In this document: positions 1 to 8,493 of the stretch, in pieces
Layout of the letters: the number at the start of each line of letters is the position of its first letter
Numbering within the stretch: the first letter of the stretch is position 1
From: Bacteroidales bacterium
GTDB lineage: Bacteria; Bacteroidota; Bacteroidia; Bacteroidales; Muribaculaceae
DNA length: 37,174 nt
Assembly: GCA_020860445.1 (NCBI GenBank)
Contig: JAJBUH010000069.1
Span: 1-37,174, forward strand
Direction: 5' to 3'
Position numbers and translations under genes: made by a program
The notes under the pieces: model-generated
The model's database searches: none
Told to the model about the DNA's origin: nothing
What the model saw: the letters and a program-made list of their open reading frames with translations, nothing else

Positions 1-23
1 GCGCCGTGATCTTTGGCTAAGCC

Positions 24-923
24 TCAGCCACGGACTTTTGCGCATGAGCCGAAATCCTCCTTGAAAACTTTGCCATCTCGATAAAAGGTCATACTTACAG
101 GTTGGTCTTGCATGGCCAAATTGGTCTCTAAAAGATTGTCATTTCCATCAATAGTCCAAGGCCCAAATTCGTAAAGATTGTATTCACCACTGTATCCTCG
201 CATTGACGCTTCGCCATCAGGGATAATCTCAATCGTCGGAATAATTTTTTCAAGCTCTTCAGTACGCCCAAGGAAGTGGGAGAGATTATAGATATAGCCT
301 ATTGTCTCTTTGGCTTTTTCTATATCAAATTCAGGATGAATGGAATAAATCCTATAACTTTCTTTAAAATAGTCTAAAGAGTTGGAGGCATCCCCAAGAC
401 ATAGGTAGTCATAAGCAATATTTGAGTAAGTTAGAGCCAAATCTTGGTGATCGGATCCTAAGAATTCCAACTTAACATTGAGCAATCGGTCCAAATAAAG
501 CAGAGCCTTGTCATAATCTTCTGATTTGAAATATTCATAGGAAAGGTTATCATAACCGTAAGAAAGATTTTCATAAGAAAGGCGAGTATCCGGATGCTGT
601 GCGCCCAATATATCCAATCTGATGTTAAGAGCATTTTCCAAATAAGAGAGGCCTAATTCCGCTTCTCCCATATAAAGATAAGCCATGCCAAGATTATTGT
701 AATCCCTGGCTATTTGAGGATGCCATTCTCCATAAAGAGACAAGTCTATCTTTAATGCTTCTTGGTGAAAAGTTTTGGATCTCTCAAATTCGCTTAATGA
801 ACAAAATGCGCTTCCGACATGATTCAATAGGAGTGCGACAAGAGACTGGTCTGGATTGGAAGATTTAGAACAGACTTCGAGACCTTTTTTTGAAATAGTC
901 CAAAGCTTTGTCATATTTCTCAA
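24..923 (-). CDS. TPR protein, C-terminal part of a frameshifted gene
   Basis: This is the downstream half of one exported TPR gene spanning about 2235 to 24. Shared sequence begins at the A7 run (885-891, minus strand). There the upstream frame reads DYFKKRSRSLF and stops, while this frame reads KKGLEVCSKSS, so removing one A gives a continuous repeat. It holds at least three more kinesin-light-chain-like TPR units (patterns such as ARDYNNLGMAYLYMG, LTYSNIAYDYL) and a C-terminal segment of about 65 residues with no repeat (GPWTIDGNDNL). The apparent start at 923 is TTG inside the overlap and is probably not used. Without the upstream half this piece has no signal peptide. TPR units mediate protein-protein contacts; the partner is unknown. 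Restored length would be about 736 residues. Confidence 0.75.
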   Translation of the reverse strand: MRNMTKLWTISKKGLEVCSKSSNPDQSLVALLLNHVGSAFCSLSEFERSKTFHQEALKIDLSLYGEWHPQIARDYNNLGMAYLYMGEAELGLSYLENALNIRLDILGAQHPDTRLSYENLSYGYDNLSYEYFKSEDYDKALLYLDRLLNVKLEFLGSDHQDLALTYSNIAYDYLCLGDASNSLDYFKESYRIYSIHPEFDIEKAKETIGYIYNLSHFLGRTEELEKIIPTIEIIPDGEASMRGYSGEYNLYEFGPWTIDGNDNLLETNLAMQDQPVSMTFYRDGKVFKEDFGSCAKVRG

Positions 924-2235
924 GAGACATATAAACGGAACCTAAATTCCCATAGGATACGGCAATCTCTGAAGCATCTTCGGGTAATACTTCTTCTTTG
1001 ATGGCTAAAGCTTTCTCAGTGTATTCTAAACCCTTGTCAAAATTACCTTTTATCAAATAGATTACACCTAAGTTGCTATATGCTTGGCTAGTGCTAAAAT
1101 CGCGCTCACCTAAGGTTGAAAGCCGAATGTCTAATACTTTTTGATTTATTTCGAAAGCAGTGTCATAATCTCCTAAGGAACCAAAAATGCCACCTATGCT
1201 ATTGTATACACTGGTAGTATTTAGGTGAGTGTCACCAAATGATGAAAGCGTTAAATCTAAGGCTTTTTCTGCATAATCCAGTGCTTTAGGGTAATCGGCC
1301 ATATAGCCCTCTTCATACTGAGCAGCCTTGTTGAAATATTCCCAATTGTCTGGGGCTGCTTCTGTAAGGATGGCGTAATAGTGGCTCACTGAGTCGCGGA
1401 GGTTTTGCATTTTGAAGGCCTCAATAGCTTCTTCCATAAATTGGAAGGCGGAGGCGAGGTCACGGTCGGCTGCTGATTCCTGTTCCTCAGCAGCTTTACG
1501 TATTTCGGTGGCTCGATCTTTATTTGCTAACTTTTGGTGCAGATAGGCTGAAGCGTTCCCTTGCATTACCTGACTAAGTAATTCACTGATAGATTTCCAT
1601 TGCCCTTCGCGCTTTAGGTCATAGATGCGACGTTGCAGAGAGTCGAGGGTTTGATAGTCGGTGATGGAGAGTTCTTCGGCTATGCTTTGGATTTGTTTTT
1701 GTATCTGTTCTTCGTTGTTGATGTAATCGACATATAGAGTCTGTAGGCTGTCAAGGCGTACCTTTGTGGCAGCGTACTGGACGTCAGATTCAGATAGCGA
1801 TTCCAGTTGATCGCGACACTGTTGGCGCAATTCGTTGAGCTCATCCGTCTGTTGGCGATATTTCTTGCGCAGTTGGGTATAGAGGGTTTTGTAATCTTGC
1901 TCTTGTTGTTTCTTGTCAACCACTACTACATCCAGATCGTTGGCTGAATGGGCATAGCTTTTACCTTTAGTAGGCAATGCCAAAACATAGTCAGATGGAG
2001 TTACACCATTTACCTGGAAATTTCCAGGTACTTGCATTGAGAATGAGCCATCTTGACCCGTAGCCTGACTCTGTGAATTGCCCACTATAACCTTTACTCC
2101 AGCTACTGGTGTCACTGGAGCAGTAGCTGAGTGGGTAATGAGTCTTACTACACCTCGCTGTTGGAAGGTTTGACCATTCATAGGCCAAAAACACAAAATA
2201 GTAAGAAAGAGTAGAGTATACTTTATGCACGTCAT
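865..2235 (-). CDS. Exported coiled-coil/TPR protein, N-terminal part of a frameshifted gene
   Basis: I place the start at the ATG at 2235 (MTCIKYTLLFLTIL), because a signal peptide follows directly, ending near NGQ; an in-frame ATG ten codons upstream would put polar residues in front of it. After the signal comes a carboxypeptidase-regulatory-like domain (about residues 25-95, GVKVIVGNSQSQATGQDGSFSM), a coiled coil (about 110-250) and TPR units (LNTTSVYNSIGGIFGSLGDY, TSQAYSNLGVIYL, AVSYGNLGSVYMSL). The frame ends 20 bases after an A7 run, and the repeat continues in the +1 frame (24-923). Known of the family: surface or periplasmic scaffolding proteins of Bacteroidales with no fixed function. 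The N-terminal half could still be exported if the shift is real. Confidence 0.75.
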   Translation of the reverse strand: MTCIKYTLLFLTILCFWPMNGQTFQQRGVVRLITHSATAPVTPVAGVKVIVGNSQSQATGQDGSFSMQVPGNFQVNGVTPSDYVLALPTKGKSYAHSANDLDVVVVDKKQQEQDYKTLYTQLRKKYRQQTDELNELRQQCRDQLESLSESDVQYAATKVRLDSLQTLYVDYINNEEQIQKQIQSIAEELSITDYQTLDSLQRRIYDLKREGQWKSISELLSQVMQGNASAYLHQKLANKDRATEIRKAAEEQESAADRDLASAFQFMEEAIEAFKMQNLRDSVSHYYAILTEAAPDNWEYFNKAAQYEEGYMADYPKALDYAEKALDLTLSSFGDTHLNTTSVYNSIGGIFGSLGDYDTAFEINQKVLDIRLSTLGERDFSTSQAYSNLGVIYLIKGNFDKGLEYTEKALAIKEEVLPEDASEIAVSYGNLGSVYMSLEKYDKALDYFKKRSRSLF

Positions 2236-2292
2236 ATTCCGTGAGATGATAGAAAAAGAAACCATAAGTAATATTTTCCCAATATAAATAGA

Positions 2293-2358
2293 TTATCTTT
2301 TGTTGCGGAGCCATTGGGCGAAGAAGCGGTCGTAGACGAGAAAAATTGTCAATACCAT
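2293..2358 (-). pseudogene. Remnant of a Bacteroidetes AAA ATPase gene (last ~15 codons)
   Basis: On the minus strand a 21-codon ORF starts ATG at 2358 and ends TAA at 2293. Its last 15 residues, LVYDRFFAQWLRNKR, look like the C-terminus of archaeal-type AAA ATPases common in Bacteroidales (recalled family resemblance, not searched). The six codons before (MVLTIF) look unrelated. Immediately upstream lies the direct plus inverted repeat array at 2365-2416, the position where such genes would carry their control region. The simplest reading is that the body of the gene was deleted, leaving its 5' repeats and 3' tail. A tiny real gene is possible but unlikely. Confidence 0.45.
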
Positions 2359-2364
2359 CTTCAA

Positions 2365-2416
2365 AAAATGATTACCAGAAAATGATTACCAGAAAATGGT
2401 TACCATTTTCTGGTAA
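2365..2416. repeat. 14-bp direct repeats ending in a perfect 14-bp palindrome
   Basis: AAAATGATTACCAG occurs at 2365-2378 and 2379-2392, followed by a variant (AAAATGGTTACCA) from 2393. The last copies form a perfect inverted repeat: TTACCAGAAAATGG at 2386-2399, a 3-base spacer, and its complement at 2403-2416. No T-run follows directly, so a protein-binding array is more likely than a terminator. It sits just upstream of the ATPase-tail remnant. Confidence 0.8.
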
Positions 2417-2447
2417 AGAAAAAGAGATGGAATTTTGAAAAGTAAAG

Positions 2448-2482
2448 AATGGCCATCCGGAGGGGGGAGCCGGATGGCCATT
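2448..2482. terminator. Bidirectional intrinsic terminator
   Basis: AATGGCCATCCGG (2448-2460) is perfectly complementary to 2470-2482 with a 9-base loop, giving a GC-rich 13-bp stem. The plus strand continues with TTTTTC, and the minus strand reads through ATTCTTTACTTTTC. It lies 24 bases past the fumarase stop, so it most likely ends the minus-strand fumarase transcript. Confidence 0.75.
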
Positions 2483-2505
2483 TTTCATTCTTCACTTTTC
2501 ATTTT

Positions 2506-4155
2506 TCATTTCTTGAGGCCGCAGGCTTGGCATTTCTCTGAAATCTCGGTGAAGAAGTCGTTGCCCTTGTCATCAACGAGGATGAAGGCGGGGAAGTCCT
2601 CAACATCGATTTTCCAAATGGCTTCCATGCCCAGCTCGGGATACTCAACGAGCTCAACGCGCTTGATGCTGTTCTGAGCCAGCACAGCGGCGGGACCGCC
2701 GATTGAACCGAGGTAGAAGCCACCATGTTTCTTGCAAGCATCGGTCACTTGCTTTGAGCGATTGCCCTTGGCAATCATCACCATGCTGCCGCCAGCAGCT
2801 TGGAACTGGTCGACATAACTGTCCATGCGGCCAGCGGTGGTGGGACCGAAGGAGCCAGAAGGCATTCCAGCCGGTGTCTTGGCTGGGCCGGCATAGTAGA
2901 TGGGGTGATCCTTGAGGTATTGAGGCATGGGTTCGCCCTTGTCGAGGCGCTCCTTGATCTTGGCGTGAGCAATGTCGCGGCCCACGATGATGGTACCGTT
3001 GAGCGATAGGCGAGTAGATACGGGATATTTGGTGAGCTCGGCCAGAATCTCCTCCATCGGGCGGTTGAGGTCAATCTTCACCACTTCGCCCTCGCCAGCC
3101 TTGCGGTAGCTCTCGGGTATGAGTTCGCCTGGATTGTCATCAAGCTTCTCAATCCACAGACCCTCGCGATTGATCTTGGCCTTGATATTGCGATCGGCCG
3201 AGCAGCTTACGCCGAGACCTACGGGGCATGAAGCGCCGTGGCGTGGCAGACGTATCACGCGCACGTCGTGAGCAAAATATTTGCCGCCGAATTGGGCGCC
3301 GAGGCCGATTTCCTCAGCAGCTTTCTTGAGCTGCTTCTCGAGCTCGATGTCACGGAAAGCATGGCCCAGTTCGTTGCCGTGGGTGGGTAGATTGTCATAG
3401 TATTTCACCGAAGCCTTCTTGACGGTGGCGAGGTTCATCTCAGCAGAGGTGCCCCCGATGACGAAAGCGATATGATAGGGAGGACAAGCTGCTGTGCCGA
3501 GGCTCTTCATCTTCTCAATCAAGAAGGGGAGCAGAGTCTTGGGGTTGATCAGAGCCTTGGTCTCCTGGTAGAGGTAGGTCTTGTTGGCCGAACCGCCACC
3601 CTTGGCTACGAACAAGAAGTGGTATTCGTCGCCCTCTGTAGCATGAATGTCAATCTGTGCTGGCAGGTTGCAGCCAGTGTTGACCTCATCGTACATGTTG
3701 AGGGGAGCGTTCTGCGAGTAGCGCAGGTTGTCGGTGGTATAGGTGAGGTACACGCCGTGCGACAGTTTCTCCTCGTCGTCGCAGCCGGTGTAGACGCATT
3801 GGCCTTTCTCGCCGTGGATGATGGCAGTGCCGGTGTCTTGGCAGAAGGGGAGTTGGCCTTTGGCAGCCACCTCGGCGTTGCGCAGCATGGTGAGGGCTAC
3901 GAACTTGTCGTTCTCGCTGGCCTCAGGGTCATGGAGGATTTTGGCCACCATGGCATTGTGTTCGCGGCGCAGCATGAAGGCGTTGTCGTGGGTGCATTGG
4001 CGAGCCAGCACGGTGAGAGCCTCCGGGTCAACCACGAGGAACTCGTGGCCTCCCCAATTCTCGACCTTTACATAGTCAGAAGTAAGGTGATAGTACTCAG
4101 TGGTGTCAGGTCCCAGGGGGAACATGGGCTGGTACTTAAAGGGTTTAGTAGCCAT
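2506..4155 (-). CDS. fumA: Fumarate hydratase, class I (4Fe-4S, single chain)
   Basis: Catalyses the reversible hydration of fumarate to L-malate in the cytoplasm; in Bacteroidales it serves the reductive branch from oxaloacetate to succinate. At 549 residues it has the usual length of the single-chain FumA/FumB type. The three cysteines that hold the 4Fe-4S cluster fall at C105 (PFCQDTGT), C224 (TAACPP) and C318 (GVSCSADRN), the same numbers as in E. coli FumA. The C-terminal half carries [20 protein letters not shown] and the [13 protein letters not shown] segment. The ATG at 4155 follows its own promoter (4182-4212) and the gene is monocistronic, ending at a terminator. The exact symbol (fumA versus fumB) is convention only. 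Confidence 0.95.
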   Translation of the reverse strand: MATKPFKYQPMFPLGPDTTEYYHLTSDYVKVENWGGHEFLVVDPEALTVLARQCTHDNAFMLRREHNAMVAKILHDPEASENDKFVALTMLRNAEVAAKGQLPFCQDTGTAIIHGEKGQCVYTGCDDEEKLSHGVYLTYTTDNLRYSQNAPLNMYDEVNTGCNLPAQIDIHATEGDEYHFLFVAKGGGSANKTYLYQETKALINPKTLLPFLIEKMKSLGTAACPPYHIAFVIGGTSAEMNLATVKKASVKYYDNLPTHGNELGHAFRDIELEKQLKKAAEEIGLGAQFGGKYFAHDVRVIRLPRHGASCPVGLGVSCSADRNIKAKINREGLWIEKLDDNPGELIPESYRKAGEGEVVKIDLNRPMEEILAELTKYPVSTRLSLNGTIIVGRDIAHAKIKERLDKGEPMPQYLKDHPIYYAGPAKTPAGMPSGSFGPTTAGRMDSYVDQFQAAGGSMVMIAKGNRSKQVTDACKKHGGFYLGSIGGPAAVLAQNSIKRVELVEYPELGMEAIWKIDVEDFPAFILVDDKGNDFFTEISEKCQACGLKK

Positions 4156-4181
4156 ATTTGTAGTGTTTTTATAATCTATGG

Positions 4182-4212
4182 CAAAATTAGCGAAATTTCT
4201 TTATTTACCAAA
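4182..4212 (-). promoter_or_regulatory. Bacteroidetes-type promoter of fumarase
   Basis: Minus strand: TTTG (4209-4212), a 19-base spacer, then TAATTTTG (4182-4189), matching the TAnnTTTG -7 element. The ATG lies 26 bases beyond. It falls between the fumarase start and the stop of the upstream hydrolase gene, so fumarase is transcribed separately. Confidence 0.7.
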
Positions 4213-4231
4213 ATAAAGTTTGAAAACTTAT

Positions 4232-6127
4232 TCAATCTCTCTCTTGGATTAATGATTTGAGCTCGTCGGGGGTGATGGAATGGGAAGGCGCGAAGGAATC
4301 TCCCTTCATATATTCTACCAACGAATAGAGCATCTGTTGCCCCTCGGGGGAATTGCTTAGGGAGTCGCCCAACAGGTCGATAGAGGAAACAATCAGTGAG
4401 CCTGCGCCGCATTTCGCTTCAAAGATAGAGCTGAGGCGACGATTGTTGGCGAAATTGTCAACATTCTCAACGATGCAACCAACCTCGGGCAGACTGTCGA
4501 GAATCATAGCCTTAGAGTTTTTGGCTAAGCGCCACCATTGCCAATCGCTATGCGAGGCGGTTGGGAAATGCGCCAAGGCTGGATGCTCAGGGTCGCAGCA
4601 GATGCCCATTGTGCCGGCTTGGTCGGGGAAATGGACTGGGCTCCAGAAAACTGGCACGAATTTGCCTTCCAGACCTTTTATAGTCTCTGGGCTGGGAGAG
4701 AATAGCACTTTCTGTCCGGCAGAGAGAGCCTCAAGGGCCTTATCTAAATCCCGAGCCAATACCACGGATTTCTCATTAATCTGCTGAGTAGGGTATACCC
4801 AGAATTTCCATGAGTTCTGGTAGGGTGTGCCATCGATCTTGACAGTAAGGGTTAGTTGAGAGGCTGACGATATAGAAGCAAGAGGACATGAAATGCTGCC
4901 TAAAGCTGTATTTCCTCCTTGCACTGCGTTGGAGCAGTCGAGTGTGCCGGAGGATATCACTTGGTCGGCCATAGAGACTTGCCAATTGAGGGTACCTTTT
5001 AGATCAGAGGGCGAATAGTTGGCTATCTCAATGTCGGCAGCGAAAGTCTCAGACGGTGTATAGGTAGCCTTTGGATAACGAGCCAGAGGAACCACCGGAG
5101 CGCACCATTGGTGCCACTCATCGGCAGAGATGAATCCTTTCTCCTCCCAAAAAGCATCAAGCATTCCTACCAGTGCTGTGCCTTGGCCGGGAAAGTCGTG
5201 GAGATCTAAGAGTTGGAATCCGCACATTCCCGGGCTCTTGAGAGCGCGCTCTATTTCTTCTTTATATAAGATTGAGGCCAAAGCCCCAGAGGCCATCATC
5301 CAGTCGTGGGCGCGGTCGCGCAGTCCTTTTGATTGTAGGTCGGCCTCGACTGCCTTGAAATTGATTGGGTCAAGCGTGCCAGTGTATTTGCTGATCTCAT
5401 CGAGATTAGGGTAAACAGCATATTGGCCGATTTCGTGCGATACCACTGGCACGTGGGCGTTGCCCAATGCTGATACATAATCTTTGTCAAAGGTTGGAGC
5501 CTCAGCGTCAAAAATGCCCTGACCGCGTATCCAACCCAGGTCTGTATACTGGGTGATAAAGTACTGGTCTTCGGGTTCTGGCACCAAGCCATGTCCTTGC
5601 TCAAAGGTAAATGTGGTGGTGGTATAAAGGCGTCGAGGATCTTTGGCCTTCATATACGCAGCCAGAGAGTTGAGATATTGGAAGTCTGCTTGGAGTTCAT
5701 TGCCAGCGCTCAGAAGGCAGAATGAGGGATGGTTGCCGTATTCGCGGATGATATTGTCAAATTCTGATTTTATGAAATCGCTTGTGCCAGAATCTTGGCC
5801 TACGGTAAGTGACCATTGGGGCAACTCGATTTGGAGATACATGCCCATGCTGTCGGCTACCTCAAATGCAGCCTTGGGCGGACACCAAGAGTGGAAACGT
5901 AAATGGTTGAGGCCCCAAGCCTTGGCTGCCGACATTACTTTTTGCCAGCCAGCGCGGTCTGTAGGAGGGCAGCCCGTCAGCGGGAAGATGCAGCACTCAA
6001 GAGTGCCACGCAGGAAAATATTCTTGCCATTGAGCTTAATGTTATGACCATCGGCTCTGACCTCGCGAAAACCAAAATCGGCTGATGCTGTATCGGCGGA
6101 ATTATCGGTTAGGAGCGAGAGCTGCAA
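4232..6127 (-). CDS. Glycoside hydrolase family 2, catalytic part of a frameshifted gene
   Basis: This is the downstream part of one GH2 gene running 6930 to 4232. It holds the end of the immunoglobulin-like domain, the TIM-barrel (about segment residues 25-300: KLNGKNIFLRG, WGLNHLRFHSWCPP) and further beta-sandwich sequence. The likely general acid/base is E144 in LSAGNELQ, and the likely nucleophile is E232 in PVVSHEIGQY. The nominal start at 6127 is TTG and is not a natural start; the true frame comes from the upstream part, reading PPKTYNLQLSLL once one C is added to the C5 run at 6140-6144. GH2 enzymes remove beta-linked galactose, mannose or glucuronic acid; the substrate here cannot be read from sequence. 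Restored length is about 899 residues. Confidence 0.8.
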   Translation of the reverse strand: MQLSLLTDNSADTASADFGFREVRADGHNIKLNGKNIFLRGTLECCIFPLTGCPPTDRAGWQKVMSAAKAWGLNHLRFHSWCPPKAAFEVADSMGMYLQIELPQWSLTVGQDSGTSDFIKSEFDNIIREYGNHPSFCLLSAGNELQADFQYLNSLAAYMKAKDPRRLYTTTTFTFEQGHGLVPEPEDQYFITQYTDLGWIRGQGIFDAEAPTFDKDYVSALGNAHVPVVSHEIGQYAVYPNLDEISKYTGTLDPINFKAVEADLQSKGLRDRAHDWMMASGALASILYKEEIERALKSPGMCGFQLLDLHDFPGQGTALVGMLDAFWEEKGFISADEWHQWCAPVVPLARYPKATYTPSETFAADIEIANYSPSDLKGTLNWQVSMADQVISSGTLDCSNAVQGGNTALGSISCPLASISSASQLTLTVKIDGTPYQNSWKFWVYPTQQINEKSVVLARDLDKALEALSAGQKVLFSPSPETIKGLEGKFVPVFWSPVHFPDQAGTMGICCDPEHPALAHFPTASHSDWQWWRLAKNSKAMILDSLPEVGCIVENVDNFANNRRLSSIFEAKCGAGSLIVSSIDLLGDSLSNSPEGQQMLYSLVEYMKGDSFAPSHSITPDELKSLIQERD

Positions 6128-6930
6128 ATTATAGGTCTTGGGGGAAATTCACTCCATTCAATTATTTCTTGATTTAACGGAAGGTTTAGGTTAAGAGTGT
6201 CAATCGCTGCCCTCAGATTATAAGTACCAAGGGAATACTCCACATCGTCTACGACAGCTGAGAACTGGGTCTTGGCAGCAGGGTTGCCATTGTGATTGAC
6301 GATAGCTTTTATTTCTACGCATGCAGCTTGGGCATCTGGATATATCTCGATTGATTCGATTCGCGTTTTGGGAAGCGACTGTATTGAGATTTCGCCCAAT
6401 ATGCCATTCCACATCACTTGGGTGTCGTTGGTATAGGCGTGAGCCAAGTCGTTGACTGAGATATCGTGCTGCTTGGTATTATCGATTTCGATGGATATCT
6501 CATGTGGACCTGGGGTCAATCCAGGGATAGTGTAGCGATGGGGAGTAGTGAGGCTTTCTTGCGCCTCTCCAATCTCTTTTCCGTCAATCCATACGCGTGA
6601 TTTCCACATTACGCGTTCAAGGGTCAGTTGTAGGCTTTTGCCAGCCATATCCTCTGGCACAGAGAATTGGCGAGAATACCGAGCTGTGCCCACAAAGCTG
6701 TGGTGTCGCGCCAAGTGGAGCACTTGCGGTTTTTCGAGCTTGGGTTCTAAGCCGTGAGGGGCGCCCAGTCCCGCCATATCGGTTGTGCCGGGCAATTGGA
6801 TTGCATAAGCCTCTGGGTCACCTTCCAGGGTCACTTGCCATTGGCCCTCAAGTGAGATTCTGTCCTTGCCCTGTGAGGCTAAAGCGAACAGTAGCAGAGA
6901 GAAAATGAGTAGTAGTCGATGATGGTACAT
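6109..6930 (-). CDS. Glycoside hydrolase family 2, N-terminal part of a frameshifted gene
   Basis: Starts at the ATG at 6930 with a signal peptide (MYHHRLLLIFSLLLFALASQG), so the enzyme is exported to the periplasm or outer membrane. Residues about 25-185 form the jelly-roll sugar-binding domain of GH2 (SLEGQWQVTLEGD, RYSRQFSVPEDM, RVWIDGKEIGEAQ, VMWNGILGEISIQ), followed by the start of the immunoglobulin-like domain. The frame breaks at a C5 run (minus strand, 6140-6144), reading FPPRPIICSSRS and a stop, while the other frame continues as a sensible GH2 protein (4232-6127). It has its own promoter at 6962-6993. If the shift is real this piece alone would be inactive, because both catalytic glutamates lie downstream. 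Confidence 0.8.
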   Translation of the reverse strand: MYHHRLLLIFSLLLFALASQGKDRISLEGQWQVTLEGDPEAYAIQLPGTTDMAGLGAPHGLEPKLEKPQVLHLARHHSFVGTARYSRQFSVPEDMAGKSLQLTLERVMWKSRVWIDGKEIGEAQESLTTPHRYTIPGLTPGPHEISIEIDNTKQHDISVNDLAHAYTNDTQVMWNGILGEISIQSLPKTRIESIEIYPDAQAACVEIKAIVNHNGNPAAKTQFSAVVDDVEYSLGTYNLRAAIDTLNLNLPLNQEIIEWSEFPPRPIICSSRS

Positions 6931-6961
6931 TATAGTTTAAGGATTGTAGTAAATGAATATG

Positions 6962-6993
6962 CAAAATTAGTCATTCCCCACCTCTCCCACAAT
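6962..6993 (-). promoter_or_regulatory. Promoter of the GH2 gene
   Basis: Minus strand: ATTG (6990-6993), 20 bases, TAATTTTG (6962-6969), about 31 bases before the ATG at 6930. The -7 element is a full match to TAnnTTTG; the -33 element has one mismatch. Confidence 0.6.
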
Positions 6994-7047
6994 GGATAAA
7001 TTCACTATTATGATGGACAATCTTGCCCTACCATCCCTTACTTTATG

Positions 7048-8085
7048 TTATTCTTCATCCATCTCTAAAGGAAGTAGAGGCATTTGGTTGAAGCGATCAA
7101 AGTCGGAGCGGAAGAGGCGATCTTGGATAATGCGATACTTTTCGAATTCAGTTTCGGCATATTCTTTCGCCTCTTCTGCTGAGGTGGTAGAGGCGCCATC
7201 TAAGACAGCCTCGTCATTAGCCTCTAAGAATCGGTCAATCTGTTTGGCCCAATCTTCCATTGTCATTGGTATATGACGCTTTGCCCGACGCTCGGCCAAG
7301 TCGAGGAAAGCATTGACAATGCGGCCCATATCCTCCAACTCAGTCTCTTTGAGGTAATTTTTCGCTATGGAGACATCGGTCTTGACGATTTTGCCATTTG
7401 GAGCATTTTCCCAAGTGGTGAGGCCCATGTGCTCAAGTTGAGCGTTAGCTCGCTCCATAATCAACTCCGCGGCAGTATGGCCATGCACTGCATAGTGCAT
7501 CTTGTTTTGCACCTTCTTAAAGAACAATCGGGTAGTCGGCGCATCTTTATTATAGTCTATGGCGGTAGCATAGATATCGGTAAGTTTTTGATAAAAACGA
7601 CGCTCGCTGAGACGAATCTCACGGATCTCAGCTAACAGGTGCTCAAAATAGTCTTCACCAATAAATGAACCATTTTCCATACGCTTCTTGTCAATCACAT
7701 AGCCACGAATGGCGAATTGACGCAGAATGTATGTGCACCATTGGCGAAATTGGGTAGCACGAATTGAGTTGACTCTGTAACCTACGGAGATGATAGCGTC
7801 AAGAGAATAGAACATGGTGTTTCGGGTAACGTTACGTCCTCCCTCTATTTGAACTACCGAAATTTTTTCGGTAGTTGCCTCTTTGGATAGCTCTCCACTT
7901 TCATATATGTTCTTTAAATGTACTCCTACATTGTCAGATGAGCAATCAAAGAGTTCGGCCATTGCCTTTTGCGTGGCCCATACTGTTTCGTCTTTGTATA
8001 GTACTTGAATGCCTTCCTCGCGGCCTTCAGCCACAAAGGTCAGAAACTCGGCGGTGCTATTTCTTATCTCAATTTGCTTTGTCAT
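7048..8085 (-). CDS. RhuM family protein
   Basis: 345 residues, the normal length for the RhuM family (first named from Salmonella pathogenicity island 3). Diagnostic stretches are VWATQKAMAELFDC, GVHLKNIYESGEL, FYSLDAIISVGYRVNS and FRQWCTYILRQFAIRGYVID. The N-terminal ~110 residues resemble a DNA-binding domain of the phage Bro/antirepressor type; the rest is helical. The molecular role of RhuM is not established. It is often found in mobile or defence contexts. Here it is transcribed divergently from a broken MntA/HepT toxin-antitoxin pair, with a TATCTTTG -7 element at 8106-8113. The gene itself looks intact. Confidence 0.85.
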   Translation of the reverse strand: MTKQIEIRNSTAEFLTFVAEGREEGIQVLYKDETVWATQKAMAELFDCSSDNVGVHLKNIYESGELSKEATTEKISVVQIEGGRNVTRNTMFYSLDAIISVGYRVNSIRATQFRQWCTYILRQFAIRGYVIDKKRMENGSFIGEDYFEHLLAEIREIRLSERRFYQKLTDIYATAIDYNKDAPTTRLFFKKVQNKMHYAVHGHTAAELIMERANAQLEHMGLTTWENAPNGKIVKTDVSIAKNYLKETELEDMGRIVNAFLDLAERRAKRHIPMTMEDWAKQIDRFLEANDEAVLDGASTTSAEEAKEYAETEFEKYRIIQDRLFRSDFDRFNQMPLLPLEMDEE

Positions 8086-8105
8086 AATCCGATAAATTGC
8101 ATACG

Positions 8106-8113
8106 CAAAGATA
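8106..8113 (-). promoter_or_regulatory. -7 element of rhuM
   Basis: The minus strand reads TATCTTTG, a full match to TAnnTTTG, 20 bases before the RhuM ATG at 8085. I see no good TTTG at the expected -33 distance. Confidence 0.5.
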
Positions 8114-8144
8114 GCGAATTTTATCCAAATAGTTGGTAATAAAC

Positions 8145-8176
8145 GTTGTAAATATTGAGAAATGTTTATAACTTTG
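8145..8176 (+). promoter_or_regulatory. Promoter of the MntA/HepT remnant
   Basis: GTTG (8145-8148), 20 bases, TAACTTTG (8169-8176), then the ATG at 8197. The promoter of the decayed operon is still intact, which suggests recent inactivation. Confidence 0.6.
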
Positions 8177-8196
8177 CAGTAATAAGAGCAGCGTAT

Positions 8197-8493
8197 ATGA
8201 GAACTCGGAAAGAATGCATAGATTTGATTTCGTAAAAAGCCAAGTACCTAAAGGAGGAATTTGGCGTAAGGAGTTTGCGCCTATTCGGCTCAGTAGCCAG
8301 AAATGAGCAAAGAGAAGGTAGCGATGTAGATTTATGTGTGGATATGCCCATAACTTTTCGCGGGGTCATAGGCCTACAACAATACCTTGAAGATGAATTG
8401 GCCTGCCAAGTCGATTTGGTCTGCGTGCGCGATAAAATGAATCCCTATCTGAAACAACAAATAGAAAAAGATGGCATCTACATCATACGATAA
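8197..8493 (+). pseudogene. MntA-type nucleotidyltransferase antitoxin, interrupted by a stop codon
   Basis: Reading from the ATG at 8197 gives MRTRKECIDLIS, then TAA at 8233-8235, then KAKYLKEEFGVRSLRLFG through to IEKDGIYIIR and TAA at 8491. The part after the stop has the minimal nucleotidyltransferase signature FGSVARNEQREGSDVD (GSx10DxD) and the C-terminal LKQQIEKDGIYI typical of the family. In MntA/HepT modules this enzyme AMP-modifies and silences the HEPN toxin. The single in-frame stop at codon 13 makes the full-length protein impossible; translation could restart at TTG 8275, but that would lack the first helix. It overlaps the next gene by 23 bases, the usual operon arrangement. 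Confidence 0.75.

Noticed and set aside
3472-4260. 262-codon plus-strand ORF
   Set aside because: It lies wholly antisense to the start half of fumarase, whose family motifs and cluster cysteines are certain; its translation has no recognisable features.
8275-8493. Functional 72-residue nucleotidyltransferase starting at TTG
   Set aside because: Family members continue about 26 residues further upstream in this same frame, interrupted only by the TAA at 8233; this is more likely a remnant.
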